Positions 1-7,330 are shown, numbered from the stretch's first letter. The stretch is 13,725 bases of DNA from an uncultured Faecalibacterium sp. (GCA_937917475.1 CALDNF010000081.1:1-13725), one strand, 5' to 3'. Notes: generated from the letters alone by a model not told the origin. Numbers and translations: made by a program.

Positions 1-1
1 G

Positions 2-838
2 TTCCTTCTGCCGAGTCTGATCTTCTTCCTTGGTTTTGTTATTTACCCCATGGTCCTCTGCGTGGTTACGAGCTTTTTTGATTCGACCATGAACCGTGCC
101 GATATTTTTGTCGGTCTGGCAAACTATAAGGAACTGTTTACCGATCCGATCTTCATCGGTGCACTGAAGAATACCTTTATCATTGTTATCGTCTCTGTGC
201 CTGTGACCTGTGCGTTCTCGCTGTGGGTCAGCTCGGCGATCGTAGATCTGCCGGAGTGGGCAACCAGCCTCTTCCGCTGCGTGTTCTATCTGCCCGTCGT
301 TACCGGCTCTGTGGCAGTTACCGTTGTGTGGAAGTGGATGTACAACAACTACTACGGCATCTTCAACTATCTGGGCAAGGCCATGGGCCTGATCGACAAG
401 AACATCAACTGGCTGGGTGACGAGCGGTTTGCTCTGGGCTGCATCATCCTGATCCTGCTCACCACCTCTGTGGGCCAGCCCATCGTTCTGTATGTTTCTG
501 CTCTGGGCAACGTGGATCAGTCCATCGTTGAGGCAGCAGAAGTGGACGGCGCAACCGATTTCCAGTGCTTCTGGAAGATCAAGTGGCCGGCTATCATGCC
601 CACTACCCTGTACATTCTGGTCATCACCACCATCAACTCCTTCCAGTGCTTTGCGCTGATCCAGCTGCTGACTTCCGGCGGCCCCAACCACAGCACCGAC
701 ACCATTATGTATTACATTTACTACACCGCATTCAAGCTGTACCGCTATGGCTACGGCAACGCAATGGGCGTGGTGCTGGCGATCATCATCGCAATCCTGT
801 CTGCTGTCCAGTTTAAGCTGGGCAATCAGGAAAATTAA
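2..838 (+). CDS. ABC sugar (probable sialic acid) transporter permease, MalF type, 5' partial
   Basis: Inner-membrane permease of a carbohydrate ABC importer (CUT1, MalF-like). The reading frame is already open at base 2, and the first visible residues (FLPSLIFFLGFVIYP) match the typical first membrane segment, so the true start lies upstream and only a short N-terminus is missing. About 278 residues are visible, with roughly six hydrophobic segments. The ATPase-contact EAA loop is present in the C-terminal half as EAAEVDGA followed by IKWPAI; the canonical I-x-L-P is I-K-W-P here. The next permease starts 14 bases after the stop, so the two are surely cotranscribed and form a heterodimer. 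Sialic acid as substrate is inferred from the directly following nanA-nanQ-nanE-nanK genes; another amino sugar cannot be excluded. The binding protein expected upstream is outside the window. Confidence 0.9.
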   Translation, partial: FLLPSLIFFLGFVIYPMVLCVVTSFFDSTMNRADIFVGLANYKELFTDPIFIGALKNTFIIVIVSVPVTCAFSLWVSSAIVDLPEWATSLFRCVFYLPVVTGSVAVTVVWKWMYNNYYGIFNYLGKAMGLIDKNINWLGDERFALGCIILILLTTSVGQPIVLYVSALGNVDQSIVEAAEVDGATDFQCFWKIKWPAIMPTTLYILVITTINSFQCFALIQLLTSGGPNHSTDTIMYYIYYTAFKLYRYGYGNAMGVVLAIIIAILSAVQFKLGNQEN

Positions 839-852
839 GGAGGCGTGGATTT

Positions 853-1812
853 ATGAGTGCAAAGCAGAAGCCTTTAAAGCGGCATCCCAGCAAGCTCAAG
901 AGGATGAGTGCCTATATGATCCTCACCCTGATCCTGATCAGCATCGTAGCTGTGCTGTTTGCGTTCCCACTGTACTGGATCATCACCGGTTCGTTCAAAA
1001 CCGGTGCTGCCATCAACTCTACTACCCCGGAATGGTGGCCGCATCAGTGGGTGCTGACCAACTATCAGAAACTGTTCGCCGGTAAGAGTGCACCGCTGTG
1101 GCAGCTGGCTATCCCGTTCAGCTCCTCCTTCAGCTCCACCGGTGACCCCATCTACTTCTCGGTAGGCCCCACCGTTCCCGCAGCCATCCGCTGGATGGTC
1201 AACACCGTGTTCATGGCTGTCATGTCCATGATCCTTACCTGCATCACCGCAGCTATGGCAGGCTATGCGCTGGCAAAGAAGCGTTTTGTTGGCCGCAAGC
1301 TGCTGTTCACCCTGATCGTCTGCGCAATGGCTCTGCCCAAGCAGGTCATTCTGATCCCCCTGCTGCGTGAAATGTCCTCTCTGAACCTGTACAATACCAT
1401 CTGGGCGGTTATTTTCCCCATCGTCGGCTGGCCCTTTGGTGTGTTCCTGATGAAGCAGTTCAGTGAAGGCATCCCCACAGAAATGATCGAAGCTGCCCGC
1501 ATCGACGGCGCAAGCGAGGCCCGCACCTTTATCAGCGTGGTGCTTCCCATGGTCAAGCCGGGCATCGGCGCACTGGCAATCTTCACCTTCATCAACAGCT
1601 GGAATGATTACTTCATGCAGTTGATCATGCTGTCCAGCACCAGCAACCTGACCATCTCTCTGGGCATTGCAAAGCTGCAGGCAGAGAACAGCACCGACTT
1701 TGGTCTGATCATGGCAGGTGCCGCACTGGCCGCAGTGCCTATCATCATCATCTTCCTCATTTTCCAGAAATACTTTACCAAGGGCATTGCAATGGGCGCT
1801 GTCAAGGGTTAA
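853..1812 (+). CDS. ABC sugar (probable sialic acid) transporter permease, MalG type
   Basis: Second permease of the importer, 319 residues, CUT1 MalG-like. The ATG is preceded by an AAGGAGG ribosome site at 837-843 that overlaps the stop of the previous gene. A positively charged N-terminus (about 1-16) leads into a first membrane helix (about 18-40) ending in ITGSFKT, typical of this family. The EAA loop is at residues 213-219 (EAARIDG), followed by VVLPMVKPG, which contacts the ATPase. The protein is longer than the usual 270-290 residues. The extra length lies between the first and second membrane segments, about residues 77-115, where some 34 residues rich in S, P and aromatics separate NYQKLF from RWMVNTVF. 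This loop should face outside, towards the binding protein. Substrate assignment rests on the nan genes downstream. No ATPase gene is nearby, so a shared ATPase (MsmK-like) encoded elsewhere is likely. Confidence 0.92.
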   Translation: MSAKQKPLKRHPSKLKRMSAYMILTLILISIVAVLFAFPLYWIITGSFKTGAAINSTTPEWWPHQWVLTNYQKLFAGKSAPLWQLAIPFSSSFSSTGDPIYFSVGPTVPAAIRWMVNTVFMAVMSMILTCITAAMAGYALAKKRFVGRKLLFTLIVCAMALPKQVILIPLLREMSSLNLYNTIWAVIFPIVGWPFGVFLMKQFSEGIPTEMIEAARIDGASEARTFISVVLPMVKPGIGALAIFTFINSWNDYFMQLIMLSSTSNLTISLGIAKLQAENSTDFGLIMAGAALAAVPIIIIFLIFQKYFTKGIAMGAVKG

Positions 1813-1862
1813 AAGTATAGAGAGCTTTAAGAAACCAATACAATTAAAGAAGGGTTTGTGTT

Positions 1863-2792
1863 ATGAAAGATATTACAAAGTATCAGGGTGTTATTCCTGC
1901 CTTCTATGCCTGCTATGACAAAGAAGGCAAGATCTCGGTGGAGGGTGTCAAGGCTCTTACCCGTCATCTGATCGCTAAGGGCGTCAAGGGCGTGTATGTG
2001 GGCGGTTCCTCCGGTGAGTGCATCTATCAGCACGTTGACGAGCGCAAGGCAGTTCTGGAAGCTGTCATGAGCGAGGCAAAGGGCAAGCTGACCGTCATTG
2101 CTCACGTTGGCTGCAACAATACGGCAGACAGCATGGAACTGGCTGCACATGCGGAAAGCGTGGGTGTGGATGCCATTGCTTCCATCCCCCCCATCTACTT
2201 CCATCTGCCGGAATACGCCATTGCAAAGTATTGGAACGATATGTCCGCAGCAGCTCCCAACACCGAGTTCGTCATCTACAACATTCCGCAGCTGGCAGGC
2301 ACCGGCCTGACCATGAGCCTGTTGAATGAGATGCTCAAGAACCCCAACGTTGTAGCGGTCAAGAACAGCTCCATGCCCACGCAGGACATCCAGATGTTCA
2401 AGGATGCCGGTATTGCTGCTCGGGGCGAGGGGAACTTTGTGGTCTTCAATGGACCCGATGAACAGTTCGTTTCTGGCCGTGTCATCGGTGCAGACGGAGG
2501 CATCGGCGGTACCTACGCTGTGATGCCCGAACTGTATCTGGCGATGCACAAGCTCATTAACGAGGGTAAGATTGCTGAGGCAAGAGCCATTCAGTATGAC
2601 GCTGACCGCATCATTTACAAGATGTGCTCTGCTCACGGCAATCTGTACGCTGTGCAGAAAGAGATCCTGCGCCGGATGTATGGTCTGGAGCTGGGCGGCG
2701 TCCGTGATCCCATGCCCGGCCTGATCCCCGAGGATGAGCCCATCATTGCCGAAGCACAGGCAATGATCGAAGCTGCCATCGCAAAGCTCTAA
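1863..2792 (+). CDS. nanA: N-acetylneuraminate lyase
   Basis: Class I aldolase of the DapA/NanA family, 309 residues. It cleaves N-acetylneuraminate to pyruvate and N-acetylmannosamine in the cytoplasm. Family landmarks are visible: the carboxylate-binding GGSSGE at 47-52, the catalytic tyrosine Y139 in IYNIP, and the Schiff-base lysine K167 in VAVKNSS. IAHVGC (79-84) and the NGPDEQF...GADGGIGGTY stretch in the C-terminal half match NanA rather than DapA in my memory of the E. coli protein. The VKNSS context of the lysine differs from the enterobacterial enzyme (LKQTS) and suggests a distinct Firmicute clade. The ATG has an AAGAAGGG ribosome site at about 1847-1854. It lies 50 bases after the permease gene with no terminator between, so it belongs to the transporter operon. 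A strong intrinsic terminator follows its stop. Confidence 0.95.
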   Translation: MKDITKYQGVIPAFYACYDKEGKISVEGVKALTRHLIAKGVKGVYVGGSSGECIYQHVDERKAVLEAVMSEAKGKLTVIAHVGCNNTADSMELAAHAESVGVDAIASIPPIYFHLPEYAIAKYWNDMSAAAPNTEFVIYNIPQLAGTGLTMSLLNEMLKNPNVVAVKNSSMPTQDIQMFKDAGIAARGEGNFVVFNGPDEQFVSGRVIGADGGIGGTYAVMPELYLAMHKLINEGKIAEARAIQYDADRIIYKMCSAHGNLYAVQKEILRRMYGLELGGVRDPMPGLIPEDEPIIAEAQAMIEAAIAKL

Positions 2793-2800
2793 GCAAAAAT

Positions 2801-2851
2801 AAAGCACCCCTCTCCGTCTCTTTTTCAGAGGGGAGAGGCCGGTGCTTTTTT
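2801..2851 (+). terminator. Intrinsic terminator inside the nan operon
   Basis: Outer stem AAAGCACC (2801-2808) pairs with GGTGCTTT (2841-2848). An inner stem CCTCTCC (2809-2815) pairs with GGAGAGG (2832-2838), leaving a two-base CC bulge, and CTCT/AGAG can add a small apical helix. Six T residues end the element (2846-2851). This is a strong rho-independent terminator by structure, yet nanQ, nanE and nanK follow in the same direction with no obvious promoter in the 37 bases before nanQ. It probably acts as a partial terminator, or as the target of antitermination or RNA processing. Confidence 0.9.
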
Positions 2852-2888
2852 GGATTTTCAGAAACAGAACACAAGGAGAACAATCATC

Positions 2889-3350
2889 ATGATCTGCGAT
2901 ACTCTGGAGCATCTGAACCGTTACCGGGGCCTCCACAAAAATCTTGATACCGCAATTGACTACCTCATCGCATACCATGTGGGCCATGAACTCGGCGAGC
3001 TGCCCATTGGCCGCACGGAGGTGGACGGCGAAAATGTATTTATCAATGTGATGGATGCTGCACTGCGCCCGGACGAAGGTGCAAACCCGGAATATCACCA
3101 TAAGTATGCCGATCTTCAGATCGACCTGACCGGCGGCGAGGGATGGGGATACACCTCAAATCCCGGCCCGGAAGTCGGGGAGTTTACCGGAGATATCGGC
3201 TTCCAGAACAGCCCGGATGTTGTGAGCGGTGTGCTGGGAGAGGGGCGTTTCGTCCTTTTCTTCCCGGGGGAGCTGCACAAACCCGGCGTGATCCATGCGG
3301 ACTGCACCAATGTGCGGAAAGCGGTTGTCAAAATCAAAATGGAGGGTTAA
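2889..3350 (+). CDS. nanQ: YhcH/NanQ family beta-galactosidase-subunit-like protein (probable sialic acid/ManNAc anomerase)
   Basis: A 153-residue cupin-like protein of the YhcH/YjgK/YiaL (DUF386) family. The E. coli member NanQ has been described as speeding interconversion of anomers in sialic acid catabolism; that role is inherited from the family, not shown here. Putative metal-binding residues are visible: H70 and H71 in EYHHKYADLQ, and H130 in FPGELHKPG. The frame is open from 2850, but the ATG at 2889 is preferred because AAGGAG (2873-2878) sits 10 bases upstream and the upstream codons lie inside the terminator. Its stop codon abuts the nanE start with no gap, so the two are translationally coupled. 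Confidence 0.88.
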   Translation: MICDTLEHLNRYRGLHKNLDTAIDYLIAYHVGHELGELPIGRTEVDGENVFINVMDAALRPDEGANPEYHHKYADLQIDLTGGEGWGYTSNPGPEVGEFTGDIGFQNSPDVVSGVLGEGRFVLFFPGELHKPGVIHADCTNVRKAVVKIKMEG

Positions 3351-4058
3351 ATGATGGACAAGGAAAAACTGTTTGCACAGATCAAGGGCGGTCTGATCGT
3401 CAGCTGTCAGGCTCTTGAGACGGAGCCCCTTTACACTAAGGAAGGCGGCGTGATGCCCCTGATGGCAAAGGCCGCAGCCATGAGCGGTGCAGTGGGCATC
3501 CGTGCCAATACCGTGCGGGATATCACTCAGATCAAAGAGGTGGTGGACCTTCCGGTAATCGGCATCATCAAGAAGGAGTATCCTCCCTGCACCATGCACA
3601 TCACCGTTACCATGAAGGAAGTGGACGAGCTGGTGGCCTGCGGTGTGGACATCCTTGCGGTGCAGGGCACTGCAGCCATCCGCCCGGATGGTTCCACGTC
3701 GGCTGAGTTCATTCGTGCCATCAAGGCAAAGTACCCCGATCAGCTGCTCATGGCGGACTGCGACAACTTTGAGAACGCAATGGCCTGTGCAGAAGCCGGT
3801 GCCGACTTTGTGGGCACCACCATGCGGGGCTATACGCCTGAGACAGAGGGCATCGACGACATCGATTTTGACTTTGTGCACAAGCTGGCCACCGAGTGCC
3901 CGGCAAAGATCATCGCCGAGGGCCATATCCATTATCCTGAGCAGGCGGTCAAGGCTCTGGAAGCCGGTGCGTTTGCACTGGTGGTCGGCGGTGCCATCAC
4001 CCGTCCGGCGGAGATCACGGCACGCTTCACCGGTGCCATCAACGCCATGCACAAATAA
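3351..4058 (+). CDS. nanE: N-acetylmannosamine-6-phosphate 2-epimerase
   Basis: TIM-barrel epimerase of 235 residues that converts ManNAc-6-P into GlcNAc-6-P, joining sialic acid breakdown to amino-sugar metabolism. Family signatures are clear: GGLIVSCQ at 13-20, VIGIIKKEYP containing the probable catalytic lysine K74, DILAVQGT, FVGTTMRGYT, and IIAEGHI with the probable acid/base glutamate E190. VVGGAITRP near the C-terminus forms the phosphate-binding loop. The start follows the nanQ stop directly; GGAGGG at 3341-3346 serves as ribosome site, inside the end of nanQ. A second in-frame ATG at 3354 is the possible real start given the short spacing from that site. It is the fourth enzyme-type gene in the nan order transporter-nanA-nanQ-nanE-nanK. 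Confidence 0.96.
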   Translation: MMDKEKLFAQIKGGLIVSCQALETEPLYTKEGGVMPLMAKAAAMSGAVGIRANTVRDITQIKEVVDLPVIGIIKKEYPPCTMHITVTMKEVDELVACGVDILAVQGTAAIRPDGSTSAEFIRAIKAKYPDQLLMADCDNFENAMACAEAGADFVGTTMRGYTPETEGIDDIDFDFVHKLATECPAKIIAEGHIHYPEQAVKALEAGAFALVVGGAITRPAEITARFTGAINAMHK

Positions 4059-4082
4059 ACAGTGCGAAAGGAAAACCTGCGG

Positions 4083-5012
4083 ATGAAAGTGTATTTTGCA
4101 ATCGATATCGGCGGAACTGCCGTCAAGCTGGGCCTTGTGGATGAGACCGGCGCAGTGCTGGCAAAGGCGGAAGAGAGCGTCAGCTTTGATGGCTATAAGA
4201 CGCCGGTCCTGACTACGGTGCTCAAAGCCGCCGAAGCCTTTTTACAGGCGCAGGGCAAGACTCCGGCAAATCTGGCAGGCATTGGCGTTTCGGCCACCGG
4301 CCAGATCGACAGCAAGGCGGGCGTTGTGGCCGGAACCTGCGGCAATCTGCCCAACTACATCGGCAGCCCCATCAAGGCGGAGCTGGAAGCAAAGTTTGGT
4401 CTGCCAGTCACCGTTGCCAATGATGCAAACTGTATGTGTCTGGGCGAGGTCTGGGTCGGCGGTGCAAAGGGCTATACGGATGTGATCGGTGTGACCCTTG
4501 GCACCGGCGTAGGCGGCGGCATTCTGACCGGAGGCCGTCTGCTGGAAGGTGCCCGTGGTCTGGGCGGAGAACTGGGGCACTACCGCACCCATGCTCTGGA
4601 TGGCGTGCAATGCACCTGCGGAGCTGTGGGCTGTTGGGAACGCTATGCGGCAACCACTGCACTGGTGCGTGCTGCACAGGCCAGAAACCCGGAGTGGAAG
4701 GATGGCCGGGCCATTTTTGCCGCTGCACAGGCGGGAAATGAGACGGTCCTTGCCCTGCTGGATCAGTGGATCGATGAGATCGCACAGGGGCTTGCAGGCA
4801 TGGTGCACATCTTCAACCCGCAGCTGATCCTGATCGGCGGCGGTGTATCGGCACAGCAGAAGCTTTTGATCGATCCGCTGGCTGAAAAAGTCCGTTCTTC
4901 GGTGATGCCTGCCTTTGCAAAGGGGCTGGAGATCCGGGCGGCACAGCTGCACAACGATGCCGGCATGGTGGGTGCTGTGTATTATTTCCGTCAAACCTAT
5001 GAGAAAAATTGA
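4083..5012 (+). CDS. nanK: N-acetylmannosamine kinase, ROK family
   Basis: Sugar kinase of 309 residues that phosphorylates ManNAc to ManNAc-6-P for NanE. The N-terminal phosphate loop is DIGGTAVKLG (8-17). The catalytic aspartate is D114 in VANDANC, and LGTGVGGGIL is the second ATP/phosphate motif. The ROK zinc site is complete: H166 in GELGHYRTH and C177, C179 and C184 in CTCGAVGC. There is no N-terminal helix-turn-helix, so this is a kinase and not a ROK repressor. A GTG at 4062 is in frame, but ATG 4083 is chosen because AAAGGA (4067-4072) is correctly spaced and the protein then starts directly at its first beta-strand. The gap after nanE is 24 bases, consistent with one transcript. ManNAc is inferred from context; glucose or another hexosamine would be the alternative for an isolated ROK kinase. 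Confidence 0.93.
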   Translation: MKVYFAIDIGGTAVKLGLVDETGAVLAKAEESVSFDGYKTPVLTTVLKAAEAFLQAQGKTPANLAGIGVSATGQIDSKAGVVAGTCGNLPNYIGSPIKAELEAKFGLPVTVANDANCMCLGEVWVGGAKGYTDVIGVTLGTGVGGGILTGGRLLEGARGLGGELGHYRTHALDGVQCTCGAVGCWERYAATTALVRAAQARNPEWKDGRAIFAAAQAGNETVLALLDQWIDEIAQGLAGMVHIFNPQLILIGGGVSAQQKLLIDPLAEKVRSSVMPAFAKGLEIRAAQLHNDAGMVGAVYYFRQTYEKN

Positions 5013-5029
5013 TCTGCGAGGTGTTTGAA

Positions 5030-5668
5030 ATGAAAACACATATTCTTTGTCTGGGCGATTCCAATACACACGGCTATTGTGCCGACCCCAAGGACTGTGC
5101 AGATGGCGGCATCCGCTTCAATGAGGATGAGCGGTGGACCTGCCGCCTGCAAAAGGCTCTGGGTGACCAATATCTGGTGACCGAGGAAGGCCTTTCGGGC
5201 CGGACCACTGTTTTTGTGGACCCCATCCATGAGTCTATGGACGCTTTGAGTTCCGCCTATGCACTGCTCAAGAGCCACGAGGTCATTGATCTGCTCATCA
5301 TTATGCTGGGCACCAACGACGTCAAGGAGCGTTTTGGTGCCAATGCGGCCTGCATTGCTGTGGGTATGGAGCGGCTGATCCTGAAAGCCAAGAGCGTGGA
5401 TTGCTGGGGCACCAAAAAGCCCAATATTCTGGTGGTGGCTCCTCCTCCCATTGGTGCGGGTTTCCACGACCCGGTTATGGGCGAAGGCTGCGTGGAAAAA
5501 TCTGCCGGAGTGGCAGAGCAGTTCCGCATCATTGCCGAGCGGCAGGGTGTGCATTTCTTTGATGCAAAGGACTGCGAATTCAATCAGGTGGACTTCATGC
5601 ATCTGACCCGGAAGGGCCATGCACAACTGGCGGAAAAGCTGGCTGCGCTGGTACCCGAGCTGGTTTAA
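5030..5668 (+). CDS. SGNH/GDSL hydrolase, probable sialate O-acetylesterase
   Basis: Cytoplasmic SGNH-fold esterase of 212 residues without a signal peptide. The nucleophile is S11 in the GDSN block (9-12), the oxyanion-hole asparagine is N96 in GTND (94-97), and the catalytic pair is D188/H191 in DFMH. The stretch with EEGLSGRTT and the position of IIMLGTND resemble the short oligomeric arylesterase/acyltransferase group known from mycobacteria (MsAcT), not the larger sialate O-acetylesterases of the SIAE/NanS type. As the last gene of a nan operon, with GAGGTG (5018-5023) 6 bases before its ATG and only 17 bases after nanK, its likely job is to remove O-acetyl groups from imported sialic acids or ManNAc. 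This role is inferred from context. A TTG at 5009 is a less likely start. Confidence 0.85.
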   Translation: MKTHILCLGDSNTHGYCADPKDCADGGIRFNEDERWTCRLQKALGDQYLVTEEGLSGRTTVFVDPIHESMDALSSAYALLKSHEVIDLLIIMLGTNDVKERFGANAACIAVGMERLILKAKSVDCWGTKKPNILVVAPPPIGAGFHDPVMGEGCVEKSAGVAEQFRIIAERQGVHFFDAKDCEFNQVDFMHLTRKGHAQLAEKLAALVPELV

Positions 5669-5689
5669 GAAAAAATCAAAGTATCACAA

Positions 5690-5740
5690 ACGACCCTCTC
5701 CGAAAATGCTGCGGCAGGCTCGGGGAGGGTCGTTCTATCT
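5690..5740 (+). terminator. Hairpin terminator at the end of the nan operon
   Basis: ACGACCCTCTCCGA (5690-5703) pairs with TCGGGGAGGGTCGT (5720-5733) over 14 bp with a single G-U pair and a 16-base loop. The following T content is poor (TTCTATCT), so termination may be less than complete. It lies 22 bases after the stop of the SGNH gene and marks the operon end before spoIVA. Confidence 0.72.
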
Positions 5741-5746
5741 CACCGG

Positions 5747-5774
5747 CTCTTTACATAAGATTTTCTGTAAAGAG
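5747..5774 (+). promoter_or_regulatory. 9-bp dyad overlapping the spoIVA ribosome site
   Basis: CTCTTTACA (5747-5755) is a perfect inverted repeat of TGTAAAGAG (5766-5774) with a 10-base spacer. The right arm contains the first part of the AGAGGAGGGG ribosome site (5771-5780). As RNA it could mask the ribosome site; as DNA it could be an operator. The word CTTTACATAAGA inside it (5749-5760) recurs before ywlC at 10435-10446. I see no convincing sigma-E promoter in the gap between 5669 and 5786. Confidence 0.5.
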
Positions 5775-5786
5775 GAGGGGAGCGAT

Positions 5787-7286
5787 TTGGAAAAACAGGC
5801 ACTTTTGGAGCAGAAATCGGTCTGCCGGGAGATCGGAGCACGAACGGGCGGAGAAATCCTCATTGGTGTGGTGGGCCCGGTGCGCACCGGAAAAAGCACG
5901 CTGATCAAACAATTTATGAAAAAACTGGTCCTTCCTGCCATGGGGGACGGCGATGCCCGGCAGCGGGCCCGGGACGAACTGCCGCAGTCAGCAGCCGGGC
6001 GGACCATCATGACCACCGAGCCGAAATTCATACCGGAAAAGGCTGTCCCGCTGGAATTGGAGGGCGGGGGAGAGTGCAAGGTGAGGCTCATCGACTGCGT
6101 GGGCTACATGGTAGAAGGAGCTATGGGCCATGAAGAAAACGACCGGCCCCGGATGGTCAAGAGCCCATGGTTTGAGGAAGAAATTCCATTTGATCTTGCG
6201 GCAGAGACCGGGACCCGGAAGGTCATCCGGGATCATTCCACCATTGGCATCGTGGTCACGACCGACGGTACCATCAGCGAGATCGCAAGAGAAAATTACA
6301 TCCCTGCGGAAAAACGGGTGGTGGAAGAGCTGGAAGAATTGGGCAAGCCCTTTGTTGTTCTTCTCAATTCGACCCATCCGGACGCACCGGAGACCCGGAA
6401 ACTGGCAGAAGAAATGGAGAAAACCTATGGACGAAGTGTCCTCCCGGTGAGTTGTATCGATCTGGACGAAGCCGCACTCAATGAGATTTTGCGCTGCGTC
6501 CTCTATGAGTTTCCGGTGCGGGAACTGGATTTTGCACTGCCTCGCTGGGTGACGATGCTGGACCGGGGGCATTGGCTGCAAAATGAGGTCTACACGGCAG
6601 CCATGACCTGCTCAGAGCGGATCGCCCGAATGAAGGATGTCTCCGCTCCGGACGGCGCAGTGGGAATGGACTGCGAGGCCGTGGAGCAGACGACGCTCAG
6701 CGGGATGAATCTGGCAGAGGGAATCGTGCGGATCACCGTACTTTTGAAGCCGGAGGTGTTCTATCAGGTCCTCAGTGAGCAGACCGGGTTGGAGATCGGC
6801 GACGAGGCTGGGCTGATGCCCTGTATCATCGAACTGGCCCGGGCAAAGCGGGAGTATGAAAAGATCCGCAGTGCGCTGGAACAGGTAGAGGCTACGGGCT
6901 ATGGGATTGTGATGCCCACCATCGACGAGCTTTCTCTGGAACAGCCGCAGATCGTCCGGCAGGGCGGGCGGTATGGTGTCCGGCTGGAAGCCAGCGCACC
7001 ATCCATCCAGATGATGAAGGCTGTGATCCATACCGAGATCAGCCCCATCGTCGGCACCGAAAAGCAGAGCGAGGACCTTGCCGAAAGTCTGCTGGCGGAT
7101 TTTGCATCCGACCCGGAAAAGCTCTGGGAATCGAATCTTTTTGGCAAAAGCCTTCATGAGCTGGTCAATGAGGGGCTGCAAAACAAACTGCTGCATATGC
7201 CGCAGGAGGCCCGCACCCGCCTGCAGGAGACGCTGGAAAAGGTCATCAACGATGGATGCACCGGATTGATCTGTATTTTACTGTAA
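5787..7286 (+). CDS. spoIVA: Stage IV sporulation protein A (spore coat morphogenetic ATPase)
   Basis: A full-length SpoIVA of 499 residues (B. subtilis 492), collinear to the end with my memory of that protein. SpoIVA is made in the mother cell under sigma-E and polymerises with ATP hydrolysis into the basement layer of the spore coat around the forespore. The Walker A motif is GPVRTGKST at 30-38, a Walker-B-like aspartate is D103 in RLIDCVGY, and DELPQSAAG plus IMTTEPKFIPE are family hallmarks. The C-terminus INDGCTGLICILL corresponds to the membrane/SpoVM-interacting tail. TTG 5787 is chosen because AGAGGAGGGG (5771-5780) lies 6 bases before it and the product then starts like known SpoIVA; the frame stays open upstream without homology. 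It has its own terminator on each side, so it is monocistronic. No other sporulation gene is present in the window. Confidence 0.95.
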   Translation: MEKQALLEQKSVCREIGARTGGEILIGVVGPVRTGKSTLIKQFMKKLVLPAMGDGDARQRARDELPQSAAGRTIMTTEPKFIPEKAVPLELEGGGECKVRLIDCVGYMVEGAMGHEENDRPRMVKSPWFEEEIPFDLAAETGTRKVIRDHSTIGIVVTTDGTISEIARENYIPAEKRVVEELEELGKPFVVLLNSTHPDAPETRKLAEEMEKTYGRSVLPVSCIDLDEAALNEILRCVLYEFPVRELDFALPRWVTMLDRGHWLQNEVYTAAMTCSERIARMKDVSAPDGAVGMDCEAVEQTTLSGMNLAEGIVRITVLLKPEVFYQVLSEQTGLEIGDEAGLMPCIIELARAKREYEKIRSALEQVEATGYGIVMPTIDELSLEQPQIVRQGGRYGVRLEASAPSIQMMKAVIHTEISPIVGTEKQSEDLAESLLADFASDPEKLWESNLFGKSLHELVNEGLQNKLLHMPQEARTRLQETLEKVINDGCTGLICILL

Positions 7287-7287
7287 C

Positions 7288-7330
7288 AAAAAACGGATGA
7301 TCGTGCAAAACTGCACGGCCATCCGTTTTT
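7288..7330. terminator. Bidirectional intrinsic terminator between convergent genes
   Basis: AAAAACGGATG and CATCCGTTTTT form the outer stem and CGTGCA/TGCACG the inner stem, with small AT/GC internal mismatches and an AAAC-type loop. A-rich and T-rich flanks make it work in both directions. It lies just after the spoIVA stop and 14 bases beyond the stop of the minus-strand DUF4364 gene, so it serves both transcripts. Confidence 0.9.

Noticed and set aside
1813..1862. Possible separate promoter for nanA after the permease gene
   Set aside because: The 50-base AT-rich gap has no -35/-10 pair with acceptable spacing that I could find, and no terminator precedes it.
1827..3101. Open frame of 424 codons on the minus strand opposite nanA and nanQ
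   Set aside because: It is antisense to clear NanA and crosses the intrinsic terminator; composition is rich in H, C and D as usual for antisense shadows.
4242..5069. Open frame of 275 codons on the minus strand opposite nanK
   Set aside because: Antisense to a ROK kinase with all motifs intact, and no ribosome site or family resemblance.
5619..5786. Upstream in-frame extension of spoIVA from an ATG inside the SGNH gene
   Set aside because: It would be translated through the terminator and dyad, has no homology to SpoIVA, and the TTG at 5787 has an excellent ribosome site.
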